From Marinibium conchae (GTDB taxonomy: Bacteria; Pseudomonadota; Gammaproteobacteria; Enterobacterales; Alteromonadaceae): 64,000 nt of DNA. A program made the translations under genes and the position numbers. The stretch is from NCBI RefSeq assembly GCF_015595035.1, contig NZ_JADNRN010000002.1, forward strand, positions 698,647 through 762,646. Reading direction: 5' to 3'. Positions 1 to 10,134 of the stretch are shown here, piece by piece (the stretch's first letter is position 1; every line of letters begins with the position of its first letter). The notes below the pieces were generated by a model. The model was not told where the DNA came from. It did not search any database and saw only the letters and a list, made by a program, of their open reading frames with translations.

Positions 1-109
1 AATCGTTTCCAATATCAATAGGCACAAGCTGTGAAAGTAAATTCTCGCCAGTCGGTCTTATTAATACAACTAAGCACTACTAGTATGTATTAACTATAGC
101 GAGTAAAAA

Positions 110-544
110 ATGCAATTATTAAAGCTTCACATCAGTATATTGGCATCCCTTTTCTTCTTTATGAGTGCTTCTGCACAGGCTGATGACGTTCAGGAAATCA
201 AATGGATGGACTACGAAGACGCCAGAGCTAGCAACTCATCCAAGCCGATATTTGTCTTTGCGGAAATGGCTTTTTGTTCGGCCTGTAAAAAGATGAAAGA
301 AGATGTGTTTGTGCTTGATGATATTGCGGCTACCCTGAATAATGATTTTATACCGGTAAGAATGCATACCTTGGGTATTTTTCCAAACAAGCTTAGTGAT
401 CTGAGAGATGAAAATGGCGATGAATTAACCTTAGAAGGCTCACCCGGTTTCGTGATAATCAAAGATGAGCAATACTCTGTATTTTATGGCTTTCAAAGTG
501 CCGACACCTTGCGCAAAGTGTTTCAAATGGTATTGAACGATTAA
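110..544 (+). CDS. Secreted thioredoxin-like protein
   Basis: A 144-residue protein with an N-terminal signal peptide (hydrophobic core about residues 8-20, likely cut after an AQA motif near residue 24). The rest looks like a thioredoxin fold of the thioredoxin_7/SoxW-like type: a beta strand (KPIFVFAEMAF) runs into a CSAC motif, a C-x-x-C redox pair, followed by a Lys-rich helix, and a cis-Pro-like EGSPGF segment lies near residue 113. Periplasmic disulfide or heme-protein redox work is a family inference; the substrate cannot be told. The gene stands alone and converges on the GH3 gene. No other thiol-redox partner is adjacent. Confidence 0.75.
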   Translation: MQLLKLHISILASLFFFMSASAQADDVQEIKWMDYEDARASNSSKPIFVFAEMAFCSACKKMKEDVFVLDDIAATLNNDFIPVRMHTLGIFPNKLSDLRDENGDELTLEGSPGFVIIKDEQYSVFYGFQSADTLRKVFQMVLND

Positions 545-582
545 GTGAGCGCAGCTGCAGCGCGGCGCTCAAGTCGCTCACT
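544..582. terminator. Hairpin between convergent genes
   Basis: Perfect 8-bp inverted repeat AGTGAGCG (544-551) / CGCTCACT (575-582), with further GC-rich pairing possible inside. It lies exactly between the stop of the thioredoxin-like gene and the stop of the GH3 gene. There is no clear T-tract, so a bidirectional terminator is an inference from position. Confidence 0.4.
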
Positions 583-3193
583 ACCTCAGTTCAAAGCTTT
601 TTCTTAGGCTGATATTGTCAGATGAGTTTCCGAGTAATACCTCAAATTCACCAGGCTCAACCAGCCAATTATTGTATGCCTCACTCCAAAAGGACATGTC
701 TCGCAGTGTTAATTGCATCTCTACTTGTCCAGATTCGCCGGCTTCTAAGAATATTTTAGCAAAGTCTTTTAATTCACTCGCGGGCCGCTCAACCGAGGCT
801 TCTTTGTCGGCTAGATAGAGTTGCACAACTTCGGCACCAGCTCGCTTACCCGTATTGCTTACTGTTGCTTTTACAGTGAGGATGTCGCCAGCTGTGATGC
901 TTACGTCTGATAATTGTATATCGCTAATAACAAAATCGGTATATGACAAGCCGTAACCAAATGCAAAGCTCGGCTTTATCTTTTGTTGTTCGAACCAACG
1001 ATGACCAATGAACACGCCTTCCTTATAAAGCGATTCAACTGCATTATAGTCGTCTAATGCTATTGGGGCTGTATCTTCTAAGCGTTTAGCTAATGTTATT
1101 GGTAGCTTGGCGCTTGGGTTCACGTCACCAAATAGAACATCGGCGAAGGCATGCCCAGCTTCTTGCCCGCCATACCATCCCCACACAATCGCATTCGCTT
1201 GCTCCGCCCACGGCATCTCCACGGCAGAGCCCGCCACTAAGAATATAATTGTATTGTCATTCACTTCTAAGAGGTTTTGAATAACGTCGTCTTGACCCAT
1301 TGGCAACTTCATGTGCGGCCTATCTATCGACTCTCTGTCGTCTGCATGGCTTAAGCCACCGAAGTAAATCACGGCATCAGCGGCCTTTGCTGCAGCAAGA
1401 TAGCGTTCTTTGGGCGTGAAAAGATTCCCGGGCGCGTCCCAACCTAAGGTGAAGGCTTGGTTGCCGTCATAGTCTATTTCAAACAGGTATTCTTTGTTGG
1501 CATCTAAACTCACACTTTCACTGAGGGTACTTGTATCACTGCTAATAGAACTCACAACGACTTGACCATCTATTTTTAGGCTGAATTTCCCAGCTTTTGA
1601 GACCTTAAGCTCATGCACACCACTTTCTAGTGGCTTTAAGCGTGCAGTCATCGTGATGTGGTCTTGCTTACCGTCTTGTAATTTTGATTGATACTGCGAA
1701 TCGACTATCCATGATTCATTCACCAGTTTGCTTCGGGCTTCATCCTCGTAAAATGCAATATTCCAAGCAACCGTGCCAGTCCAATGCCGTGACACGAGAT
1801 AATCACCAGCAATAGGGGATAGTTCACTACTTCGCGCTCGCATTACCTCGATGTTTACATCATCTCCAAGGCGTGCTTGTAACCCTGCTAATGGCGTAAT
1901 TTCATAAAGCGATTTTACCTCTGAGGAACCGCCACCAGTGCCATGTTTCATATCAGCATTCGGCCCTAAAACCAAAATATTCTTAAGGTCTTTTTGCTTA
2001 AGTGGTAGCACTTTACTTTCCACTGTATTTGCCTTGGTAGCAATAGCTTCGTTCTTTAATAAAATAACGCCTTCCGCAGCAATTTTGCGAGCTGCAGCTT
2101 GATGTTCTGGCGTATTTCGTTGGCCCGGCAGGCGAGACTTATCGTACATGCCAATTGCATGTTGAACGCGCAGTATACGTCTTACTTTATCGTCGAGTAT
2201 AGCCTCGGGAATGTTGCCCGCTTGAATTTCTTTTAGTAAGGGTTTCGCTAAGAAATATTCGTCATAACTTGGCACATCTGTGCCCATTTCTAAATCTAGC
2301 CCATTCATCGCAGCATCATAAGTATTAATGTCGACATTCCAATCAGTTAATAGCACCCCTTGAAAGCCCCAGTCTCCCTTCAGGATGGTGCGTATAAGAT
2401 GTTCACTCTGGTTGGCATTAGTGCCATTATATTCGTTGTATGCGCCCATCATGCCAAGAACATTGGCTTCCTTTACTGAAGCTTCAAAGGCTGGAAGGTA
2501 AACTTCACGCAAGGTGCGCTCATCAGGCTTGGCATTCACGCCAGTTCGGTTAAGCTCTTGAGTATTAAGCGCATAATGCTTGATGGTTGCAGCCACATCG
2601 TTTTCCTGAATTGCTTGTATCAGCGGCACAACTAACTTTGCGGCTAAAATAGGGTCCTCACCCATATATTCGAAGTTACGGCCATACAGAGGTAAGCGAG
2701 CAAGGTTCACGCCCGGACCTAATATAAAATCCTTCTCCCGATGCCTTGCTTCTGCACCCAACACCTTCCCATGCAAAGCTGCCATGTCTTTATCCCAGCT
2801 AGCCGCTACCGATGTTAGGTGTGGGAGGTAAGTTGAATGATCGTCAGTCCATCCAGCCGGAGACCAGCTATCTCGTTCTATTTGTTGGCGCACACCATGA
2901 GGCCCATCCGAGAGCCACATTTCTGGTATTCCAACGCGTTCAATTGCGTTGACATGAAACTTACCGCTGGCGTGAACTAAGGATATTTTCTCTTCTAAGG
3001 TGAGCTTGGCAAGCAAAGCCTCAGTGTCTTGTTCAACCTTGCTACTCGACCGAGCGTAAACGCCCGTTAGCTGTTCGGGCGCTGTGTCGCTTTTGATATC
3101 ACCTGTATTCTTTACTGAACACGAGAGTAAAAGCAAGGTTGAACTTAGTAATGCGAATGAGGGAATTAAAGCTTTTGTTGCCGAAAATGACAT
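581..3193 (-). CDS. GH3 family beta-glycosidase lipoprotein
   Basis: An 870-residue glycoside hydrolase family 3 enzyme. The N-terminus is a lipoprotein signal (LLLLSC, Cys at about 25), so it is probably anchored in the periplasm or on the surface. The GH3 N-terminal barrel spans about residues 60-340; the nucleophile is the Asp of LLTDW at position 284, and substrate-pocket motifs DGPHG, KHYALN and GAYNEYNG are present. The GH3 C-terminal domain is interrupted at about 460-600 by a PA14-like segment, and an Fn3-like domain ends the protein. This architecture is typical of beta-glucosidases and beta-xylosidases; sequence alone does not fix the sugar. It is divergent from a sugar symporter, and a half-matched copy of the xyl operator lies in the shared promoter region, which favours a beta-xylosidase or xylo-oligosaccharide role (inference). 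Confidence 0.88.
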   Translation of the reverse strand: MSFSATKALIPSFALLSSTLLLLSCSVKNTGDIKSDTAPEQLTGVYARSSSKVEQDTEALLAKLTLEEKISLVHASGKFHVNAIERVGIPEMWLSDGPHGVRQQIERDSWSPAGWTDDHSTYLPHLTSVAASWDKDMAALHGKVLGAEARHREKDFILGPGVNLARLPLYGRNFEYMGEDPILAAKLVVPLIQAIQENDVAATIKHYALNTQELNRTGVNAKPDERTLREVYLPAFEASVKEANVLGMMGAYNEYNGTNANQSEHLIRTILKGDWGFQGVLLTDWNVDINTYDAAMNGLDLEMGTDVPSYDEYFLAKPLLKEIQAGNIPEAILDDKVRRILRVQHAIGMYDKSRLPGQRNTPEHQAAARKIAAEGVILLKNEAIATKANTVESKVLPLKQKDLKNILVLGPNADMKHGTGGGSSEVKSLYEITPLAGLQARLGDDVNIEVMRARSSELSPIAGDYLVSRHWTGTVAWNIAFYEDEARSKLVNESWIVDSQYQSKLQDGKQDHITMTARLKPLESGVHELKVSKAGKFSLKIDGQVVVSSISSDTSTLSESVSLDANKEYLFEIDYDGNQAFTLGWDAPGNLFTPKERYLAAAKAADAVIYFGGLSHADDRESIDRPHMKLPMGQDDVIQNLLEVNDNTIIFLVAGSAVEMPWAEQANAIVWGWYGGQEAGHAFADVLFGDVNPSAKLPITLAKRLEDTAPIALDDYNAVESLYKEGVFIGHRWFEQQKIKPSFAFGYGLSYTDFVISDIQLSDVSITAGDILTVKATVSNTGKRAGAEVVQLYLADKEASVERPASELKDFAKIFLEAGESGQVEMQLTLRDMSFWSEAYNNWLVEPGEFEVLLGNSSDNISLRKSFELR

Positions 3194-3614
3194 AGTGGTG
3201 ATGATCCAATGAGTAATAGTGTTAATTCTTTGTTAGCAAACTAGCATTGTTTATTTGTTCAATCAAACCACTAGAAACAAGGCATTTTGAAGGGCCTGTG
3301 ATGCTACCTTAGTCTCTTTTTGTGCTCACGTACTAGGTGAACACTAGCTTCCTAACTCAAGCCGTGCTTACTATTGAGGCTTGCAGTCGCAACTTGCTTA
3401 GCAAAAGTCTATGGCCGCTCATGTGACTGAAAACGACATATATTCGCCGATTACGATTATTCACATTCCATATTCGTTTTTTTACTAATAAATGATAGCG
3501 GGTATTTATGTTTAGACAGTGGACAGTTTGCTCGTTAACATGATACTAACAATTGTATGAGCAAAGAAGCCTTGTCTAGCTTCAGCTCTTCGTAATATTG
3601 ATCAAGGAAAATCA
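3194..3614. promoter_or_regulatory. Divergent promoter region, GH3 / sugar symporter
   Basis: A 421-bp gene-free interval between two divergent sugar genes. It is AT-rich and holds the candidate XylR-like site at 3450-3477 (listed separately) and, near 3603-3609, the AAGGAAA ribosome binding site of the symporter. No small ORF with a convincing start was seen. Confidence 0.5.
3450..3477. promoter_or_regulatory. Candidate XylR-type operator
   Basis: ATTACGA at 3450-3456 and TTCGT at 3473-3477, start-to-start distance 23 bp. The same two half-sites with the same 23-bp distance form the perfect inverted repeat between xylB and xylR (36101 and 36124). Shared half-sites and spacing suggest the same regulator; the outer part of the right arm is not conserved here, so this is a candidate. 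Confidence 0.4.
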
Positions 3615-5027
3615 ATGAGCAGTAGCCATCAACATAGCGAAAATATACTATTTATCGTTATCATTTCATGCGTAGCCACCATTGGTGGTTTTCTCTTCGG
3701 TTTTGATAGTGGGGTAATCAATGGTACCTACAACGGACTCGAAAAAGCGTTCAATACAAGTGACTTAGCTGGTGGGTTTAACATCGCGAGTATGCTCCTT
3801 GGCTGTGCTGCGGGTGCTTTTTTTGCTGGATGGTTAGCGGATAAGTTTGGTCGTAAACCACTCTTAATCGCTGCTTCCGTTTTCTTTATCGTGAGTGCAT
3901 GGGGTTCGGGTATTGCTGGCAGTTCCTTAGAGTTTGTTATCTATCGAATTATTGGTGGTTTTGCCGTGGGCGCTGCCTCAGTCATGGCACCGGCATATAT
4001 CAGTGAAATAGCGCCTGCTCGTATCCGAGGTCGCCTCATTTCTATTCAACAAATAGCAATCATTGCTGGTTTGAATGCTGCGTTTATAAGTAACTATTTA
4101 CTAGCAGACAAAGCCGGACTATCCACAGAAGCTTTTTGGCTCGGTTACGAAGCGTGGCGCTGGATGTTTTGGGTAGAACTGGCGCCTGCCGCACTATTTT
4201 TTGTGGTCTTATTTTTCATTCCCGAAAGCCCTCGGTTTCTGGTAATGAATAGGCAAAGTGAAAAAGCCGCCGCGGTGTTGAGTAAATTGTATGGTAGCGA
4301 AGCGCAAGCACCGATGATGAAGGAGATTCAAGACTCTCTCGACCGCCAAGATAGCAAACCACAATTGAGCGACCTTTATGATGCAGTAAAAAGCAGAGTG
4401 CGGCCTATAGTATGGGTAGGGATCGGTTTAGCAACATTCCAACAACTTGTCGGCATAAACGTTGTTTTCTACTATGGTGCAGTACTTTGGCAAGCCGTTG
4501 GTTTTTCAGAGTCAGATGCATTGCTGATCAATATTATCAGCGCAAGTGTGAGTATCGCCGCATGTTTAATCACCTTTAAAGTTATTGATAAAGTGGGGCG
4601 TAAGCCATTGTTAACCATTGGCTCGATAGGAATGGCGGTATCTTTAGGTGCTATGGTAGTGGCTTTCTTAAATTCCGATTTTGATGCAAGTAGCAACTCT
4701 CTTGATATGGGAGAGCTTGGCACCGTTGCTCTTATTGCCGCAAACGCCTATGTGTTTTTCTTTAACTTATCTTGGGGCCCGGTAATGTGGGTGATGCTTG
4801 GAGAAATGTTCCCTAATCAAATACGCGGTTCAGGCCTTGCAGTGGCTGGATTAGCGCAATGGGGATCAAACTTTGCAATAACACTGTCCTTCCCAGTTAT
4901 GTTAGCGGGTATCGGTTTAGCCGGCGCATACGGCTTTTACACGGTATGCGCAGTTATCTCAATATTCTTTATCATTCGTTTCGTACAAGAAACCAAAGGT
5001 AGAGCTCTTGAGGATATGCAAGGTTAG
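3615..5027 (+). CDS. MFS sugar/H+ symporter (sugar porter family)
   Basis: A 470-residue inner-membrane transporter with 12 predicted membrane segments. Sugar porter signatures are clear: GFLFGFDSGVI in TM1, DKFGRKP in the loop after TM2, PESPRFL after TM6, DKVGRKPLL in the second half, and a variant ETKGR near the C-terminus. The TM7 motif QQLVGINVVFYYG is the hexose/xylose-binding segment known from XylE and GLUT proteins. It probably imports xylose or glucose with protons. The start is set by AAGGAAA six bases upstream. Divergent from the GH3 gene, and preceded by a candidate XylR-type site, so co-induction with xylose use is a reasonable inference. Confidence 0.88.
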   Translation: MSSSHQHSENILFIVIISCVATIGGFLFGFDSGVINGTYNGLEKAFNTSDLAGGFNIASMLLGCAAGAFFAGWLADKFGRKPLLIAASVFFIVSAWGSGIAGSSLEFVIYRIIGGFAVGAASVMAPAYISEIAPARIRGRLISIQQIAIIAGLNAAFISNYLLADKAGLSTEAFWLGYEAWRWMFWVELAPAALFFVVLFFIPESPRFLVMNRQSEKAAAVLSKLYGSEAQAPMMKEIQDSLDRQDSKPQLSDLYDAVKSRVRPIVWVGIGLATFQQLVGINVVFYYGAVLWQAVGFSESDALLINIISASVSIAACLITFKVIDKVGRKPLLTIGSIGMAVSLGAMVVAFLNSDFDASSNSLDMGELGTVALIAANAYVFFFNLSWGPVMWVMLGEMFPNQIRGSGLAVAGLAQWGSNFAITLSFPVMLAGIGLAGAYGFYTVCAVISIFFIIRFVQETKGRALEDMQG

Positions 5028-5053
5028 CGCAGCTCAGTACCTCAACTCATCAG

Positions 5054-5911
5054 CTACTTAGTTTTTGGGTTGAGGTCGTCATATTTGGGTACACGCTTTT
5101 CTTTGCTTGCTGTCATCGCTTCCATAATGTCCGGCATTTGTAACATGCCACTTTGCCATGTGGCCATATAATTCAGGCTGTCAGCCACACTGTGATCGCG
5201 AGTATAGTTAATCATCTCTTTGCACCCAGCCACAGCCATAGGTGAATGCTGTGCAATGCTTTGCGCTATTTTCATTACGCTGGCAAGCATTTCTTCCTGA
5301 TCGCTGAATACAGCGTTTACCAAGCCACAAGCCTTTGCTTCTGCACTGCCCATGTTGCGGCCTGTGTAGGCGAGTTCACGCACCAAACCTTGAGATATTA
5401 GGTGGGGCAAGCGTTGCAAGGTACCTACGTCGGCGGTTAAGCCTATTTCTGTTTCCTTAATGCAAAAAAACGCATCTTCCGTGCAGTAGCGCATGTCGCA
5501 AGCACTTACCATATCAACAGCGCCACCTATTACTCCGCCTTGAAGTGCTGCCAATACGGGCATTCTTACTTCTTCTAATGCATTAAAGGCATCTTGAAGA
5601 GCTAATACCATTCTTCTTGCACTTTCTGCTCTGCGTGCTGGTTCGCCTTGATAACTGGCACCCATGTTCGCAAACACAGATAAATCCATACCTGCACTGA
5701 AGTGCTTTCCTTGAGAAGATACAACAATTACACGCGCTAAAGCATACTCGTCTATCAGCCGAGCAGCCTCAGGGAGCTCTTTCCAAAATGCATCGTTCAT
5801 ACTGTTTAACTCTTTTGGCCGACATAGCACAATATGGGCAATATTATTTTCTATAGAGACTTTTAAGGTGCTGAAGCCAGTAAGCGCTTGTTCAAGGTTA
5901 GGGCGTGTCAT
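5054..5911 (-). CDS. Delta3,5-Delta2,4-dienoyl-CoA isomerase-like crotonase
   Basis: A 285-residue crotonase-fold protein. The oxyanion-hole segments HFSAGMDL and QGGVIGGAVDM are present. Three acidic residues known from mammalian ECH1 (Asp176, Glu196, Asp204) have counterparts with identical spacing: Asp133, Glu153 and Asp161. The C-terminal NYTRDHSVADSLNYMATWQ stretch is also ECH1-like. It therefore most likely isomerises 3,5-dienoyl-CoA in degradation of unsaturated fatty acids with odd-position double bonds; a generic enoyl-CoA hydratase is the alternative. Single gene, convergent with the symporter, with an AGGAAA ribosome binding site. Confidence 0.82.
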   Translation of the reverse strand: MTRPNLEQALTGFSTLKVSIENNIAHIVLCRPKELNSMNDAFWKELPEAARLIDEYALARVIVVSSQGKHFSAGMDLSVFANMGASYQGEPARRAESARRMVLALQDAFNALEEVRMPVLAALQGGVIGGAVDMVSACDMRYCTEDAFFCIKETEIGLTADVGTLQRLPHLISQGLVRELAYTGRNMGSAEAKACGLVNAVFSDQEEMLASVMKIAQSIAQHSPMAVAGCKEMINYTRDHSVADSLNYMATWQSGMLQMPDIMEAMTASKEKRVPKYDDLNPKTK

Positions 5912-6093
5912 AATTTTTCCTGTGGTCTAGTGTTGTGAGCTATGTTCAATATAATGATTCCATGCTGTCATAGCAGCAATACTTTGTATGTAAATATACA
6001 TAATAAATCATCAATTAATTGTTAATTGCGCTATTAACTAGGCTTGACGGTTGTTATTCTTAGTATGTAATGGAATAACTAAAAATAAGAATT

Positions 6094-8916
6094 ATGAAAA
6101 AAATATTATCGGCTCTTGCGATATCAATGCTTTCCTTGTGTTTCATCTCAGCCTGCAGCACTGGCGACACCGAAGATGGCTTTACTGTTGATTATGTGCA
6201 GTATGAATTAGACAACGGTTTAAAGGTCATTCTCCATCAAGACAGTTCTGACCCAATTGTGGCCATGGCTACAGTTGTGCATGTTGGGTCCAACAGAGAA
6301 AAGCCCGGACGTACCGGCTTTGCTCATTTCTTCGAACATATGTCTTTTAACGATTCTGAAAACGTGCCAAAAGGGGCTAATCGGAAGATGATCCCAGAGC
6401 TTGGCGGCACTCGTAACGGTGGCACTTGGAGCGACGGTACCATTTACTATGAAGTGGTACCGAAAGATGCTTTCGATAAATTATTGTGGATAGACAGCGA
6501 TCGTTTAGGTTACATGATAAACACCGTCGACCAAGGTACTCTCGAAAGAGAAAAGCAGGTGGTGAAAAATGAAAAGCGTCAGCGAGTTGATAATCGTGCT
6601 TACGGCCACACGGGTCATGTGATTAAAAAGAGTTTATATCCAAGCTCTCACCCCTATAATTGGACAGTGATTGGTGATTTAGAGGATCTTCAAGCAGCAA
6701 CATTAGCCGACGTAAAAGAGTTTTATGACACCTACTATGTACCCAGCAATGCTACCTTGGTAATCGCTGGCGACATAGATATTGAAGAAACAAAGCAAAA
6801 AGTTGAACGTTGGTTTGGTGAGATAAAAGCGGGTAAACCTGTCGAGCCAATGAAACCGATGCCGGTAACACTCAAAGAGAGTAAAAAGCTATATCACATT
6901 GATAACTTTGCCAAGCTTCCAGAAATACGCTTAACCTTTCCTACGGTGGAACAATACCATGAGGACGCTTATGCTCTTGATGCCCTTGGAAGTCTGTTAT
7001 CCAGTGGCAAAAACTCAGCCTTATACAAGGTGATCGTGGAGCAAAATAAACAAGCGCCAGGCGTTTCGTCTTATCATCGTGCCGAGGAAATCGCTGGCAC
7101 TTTTACCGTTCGAGTTCGTGCCAATTCCGGCGTAAAACTTGATGATGTGTATAAGGCAATATTAAGTGCGCTTGATACTTTTGCGGTTGAGGGTTTTACT
7201 GACGATCAACTCACAAAAATCAAAGCGCAATCGGAAACCTCATTCTACTATGCGATTGAGAGTATTCTTGATAAAGCACTGCAGTTGGGGATCTATAACG
7301 AATATGCGGGCTCGCCTGATTTCATAAAACAAGATATTGCCAACATTACCGCGGTAAGCCGTGAAGATATCATGCGTGTATTCGAAAAATATGTGCACAA
7401 TAAACCTGCAATTATCACCAGCTTTGTGCCAAAAGGTGGCATCGACTTGATTGTTAGCGACTCGTTGAAAGCACCGGTGGTTGAAGAGGAAATTAAACAA
7501 AATGCTGAGCAGAAATTTGTAGAAAATGATGAAGTTGTATTTGAAAAAACAGAAACAAAACACGACAGAAGCGAACCACCACTTACTGAGTTGCCTGCGC
7601 TAAGTATTCCTTTGGTTTGGGAAAGTAGCACAGCAAATGGCATGCGTGTGCTTGGTATCGAGCAAACGGAGCTACCCCTTGTTAATTTCAGCATTACCAT
7701 CGAAGGTGGTCAAGCTTTTGATAAGCCGGATAAATTAGGTACCGCCTTCTTAATGGCGCAGCTAATGAACGAAGGCACGGCTAATAAAACGCCTCAGCAA
7801 TTGGAAGAAGCCATTGGTTTGTTGGGGGCAAGTTTGAGAATATCGAGTGGCAAAGAAAGTGTCGTTATTCGAGGTAACGCGCTGGCTAAGAATTTTGAAG
7901 CTACACTGGCCTTAGTAAATGAAATGATAATGCAACCAAGGTGGGATAAAGCCGAATTTGAGCGTTTAAAATCACGCCGTCTAACCAGTATTCAACAAAG
8001 CAAAGGCAACGCCAATAGCATAGCCTCTCAAGCATTTTTGAAGCAACTCTATGGTGAAGAGCATCTGGGTGGGCAAGCTACTGGTGGCAAAGCAGCTACA
8101 GTGGCTGCTATTACCCTTGACGATTTAAAAGCCTATTACAAAAACTACCTTACGCCGAAAAATGCGAGCTTCCATATCGTGGGTGATGTTAAGCAAAGTC
8201 AAGTTGAAAAGGGGTTAAGCCAGCTTTCAGCATGGCAGGGGGAGAAAATTGCTTTACCCACGCAGCCATCGATAACAAACGTGAAAAAGCCTAAGCTATA
8301 TTTTATCGACTTACCCAACGCAAAACAGTCGGTGATCTACGTTGGTAAAGCCTCTGTGGCCGGTGATGACAAGTATTTCTATCCTATCCAGTTCGCTAAT
8401 ATGCGTTTAGGCGGAGGCATCAGTGCTCGCTTGGCTCAAACCCTACGAATCGAAAAAGGCTACACCTATGGCGCATATTCGTATCTGCCCGCGACTGGTT
8501 ATCAGAGCCCCTTTATTGCTTCCTCTCAAGTGCGAACAAACGTCACCTTAGAGTCATTGGAGGTATTCAAAGACCTGATTGGTAATTATCGTGCTACATT
8601 CACTGAAGAAGACTTAAGTGTTGCTAGAAACATGACAATAAAAAGCAATGCTCGTCGTTTTGAAACCTTAAATAGCTTATTGCGTATGTTGGAAACGATA
8701 AGTAGCTTCGATAAAGATAAAAACTACATAGAGCAAGAACAGAACTTTGTAATGAATGCTAAGCTAGTTGATATGCACAATGCTATCGACAGCTTTTTAG
8801 CCGAGCAAGAGATGATTTACCTAGTGGTTGGAGATGCGGCAACTCAGTTATCTCGAATGGAGTCGCTGGGTTACGGAAAACCAATTTTGTTAGACACCGA
8901 TGGGAATAAACTGTAA
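6094..8916 (+). CDS. M16 family zinc peptidase, lipoprotein
   Basis: A 940-residue two-lobed pitrilysin/insulinase-type peptidase. A lipoprotein signal (FISAC, Cys at about 21) places it in the periplasm. The first lobe carries the inverted zinc motif HFFEH (His78, Glu81, His82) with a downstream Glu cluster at about 153-160 for the third ligand. The second lobe (from about residue 500) lacks the motif and ends with the usual R/Y substrate-clamp region (LRIEKGYTYGAYSY). About 940 residues is normal for fused bacterial M16 pairs. It likely degrades peptides of limited size. The next gene starts on the base after its stop, so they share an mRNA. Confidence 0.9.
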   Translation: MKKILSALAISMLSLCFISACSTGDTEDGFTVDYVQYELDNGLKVILHQDSSDPIVAMATVVHVGSNREKPGRTGFAHFFEHMSFNDSENVPKGANRKMIPELGGTRNGGTWSDGTIYYEVVPKDAFDKLLWIDSDRLGYMINTVDQGTLEREKQVVKNEKRQRVDNRAYGHTGHVIKKSLYPSSHPYNWTVIGDLEDLQAATLADVKEFYDTYYVPSNATLVIAGDIDIEETKQKVERWFGEIKAGKPVEPMKPMPVTLKESKKLYHIDNFAKLPEIRLTFPTVEQYHEDAYALDALGSLLSSGKNSALYKVIVEQNKQAPGVSSYHRAEEIAGTFTVRVRANSGVKLDDVYKAILSALDTFAVEGFTDDQLTKIKAQSETSFYYAIESILDKALQLGIYNEYAGSPDFIKQDIANITAVSREDIMRVFEKYVHNKPAIITSFVPKGGIDLIVSDSLKAPVVEEEIKQNAEQKFVENDEVVFEKTETKHDRSEPPLTELPALSIPLVWESSTANGMRVLGIEQTELPLVNFSITIEGGQAFDKPDKLGTAFLMAQLMNEGTANKTPQQLEEAIGLLGASLRISSGKESVVIRGNALAKNFEATLALVNEMIMQPRWDKAEFERLKSRRLTSIQQSKGNANSIASQAFLKQLYGEEHLGGQATGGKAATVAAITLDDLKAYYKNYLTPKNASFHIVGDVKQSQVEKGLSQLSAWQGEKIALPTQPSITNVKKPKLYFIDLPNAKQSVIYVGKASVAGDDKYFYPIQFANMRLGGGISARLAQTLRIEKGYTYGAYSYLPATGYQSPFIASSQVRTNVTLESLEVFKDLIGNYRATFTEEDLSVARNMTIKSNARRFETLNSLLRMLETISSFDKDKNYIEQEQNFVMNAKLVDMHNAIDSFLAEQEMIYLVVGDAATQLSRMESLGYGKPILLDTDGNKL

Positions 8917-10134
8917 ATGACTTCAACTAACGAACACCGCTTCGATTTTATTCTATATGGCGCGAGCTCTTTTGTTGGCCAAATAATGACGGAATACCTA
9001 GCGTCTTACCAGGCTGAGAGCTTTACGTGGGCGATTGCTGGAAGGAGCGAAACCAAGTTACTTGAATTGAAAGAGCGCCTAAATATTCAATCGGTAGCGC
9101 ACTTTCTTGCTGATGCTGATGACGAAGCTGCGTTATCCGACTTATGCTCGAAGGCTAAAGCGATAGTGAGCACCGTGGGTCCTTATGCGCTTTATGGTGA
9201 AACATTAGTTAAACTGTGTGCTCAAAGCGGCACCGACTACTGTGATCTCACCGGCGAGCCACAGTGGATAAAGGCAATGCTCGAGAAGTACGAAAACGAT
9301 GCAAAAGCGTCTGGTGCTCGTATTGTGCATTGTACTGGCTTTGACTCTATCCCCTCAGACTTAGGTGTTTTTAAGCTTCAACACTTAGCCATTGAGCGCT
9401 ACTCGAGAGCGGCTGATAGCGTAAAAATGCGGGTGCGTAGAATTAAAGGCGCAGCGTCTGGTGGCACTATTGCCAGTATGCTTAATGTGATTAAAGAAGC
9501 GAAAGATAACCCAGCTTTGCGAAAAGTATTGGTAAACCCCTATGTATTGTGTCCACCAGAGCATGGCTTCACTTTACGTCAGAAAAATCATAAAAAGGCT
9601 GAATATGACAATGCCATGAAGGTGTGGACCATGCCTTTCGTGATGGCCGCTATTAACGAAAGAATAGTACATCGAAGTAATGCCTTACAAAACAATTTGT
9701 ATGGCGAAAATTTTCGATATGACGAAGCAATGACGGCAAAAACTGGGTTTCAAGCATGGACTTTTACCCTTGGCCTAGGGGCTTTTATGGTGGCAGCAAG
9801 CATATCACCGCTTAGGCGTTTTCTGGCAAATAAAGTACTGCCAAAACCGGGAGAAGGGCCGAGTGAAGAAGAACAACTTTCGGGTATGTTCGATATGCGC
9901 TTTTATGCAAATATCGATGGTCACGACTTGTGTGTCAAAGTGTATGGTGATCGTGATCCCGGCTATGGTTCAACGGCAAAAATGCTAGCGCAATCGGTAC
10001 TGTGTTTAAGTAAAGATATTCCCGAGCTTAAAGGCGGTTTTTGGACACCAGCATCTGCCATGGGCGATAAGTTAATTTCACGCTTGGCACAACATGCCGG
10101 TGTGTCGATAGAAGAATTGGAGACTAAAAAATGA
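8917..10134 (+). CDS. Saccharopine dehydrogenase-like oxidoreductase
   Basis: A 405-residue protein of the saccharopine dehydrogenase / trans-acting enoyl reductase type. A Rossmann dinucleotide motif (YGASSFVGQIMTEYL) opens the protein, followed by AGRSETKL, STVGPYALYGE and CTGFDSIPSDLG, which are hallmarks of the family. A hydrophobic segment near residues 285-305 may attach it to membrane. The physiological substrate is unknown; members act in lipid or amino-acid metabolism. It begins directly after the M16 stop codon (TAA-ATG), and the following gene overlaps its own stop, pointing to translational coupling. Confidence 0.82.
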   Translation: MTSTNEHRFDFILYGASSFVGQIMTEYLASYQAESFTWAIAGRSETKLLELKERLNIQSVAHFLADADDEAALSDLCSKAKAIVSTVGPYALYGETLVKLCAQSGTDYCDLTGEPQWIKAMLEKYENDAKASGARIVHCTGFDSIPSDLGVFKLQHLAIERYSRAADSVKMRVRRIKGAASGGTIASMLNVIKEAKDNPALRKVLVNPYVLCPPEHGFTLRQKNHKKAEYDNAMKVWTMPFVMAAINERIVHRSNALQNNLYGENFRYDEAMTAKTGFQAWTFTLGLGAFMVAASISPLRRFLANKVLPKPGEGPSEEEQLSGMFDMRFYANIDGHDLCVKVYGDRDPGYGSTAKMLAQSVLCLSKDIPELKGGFWTPASAMGDKLISRLAQHAGVSIEELETKK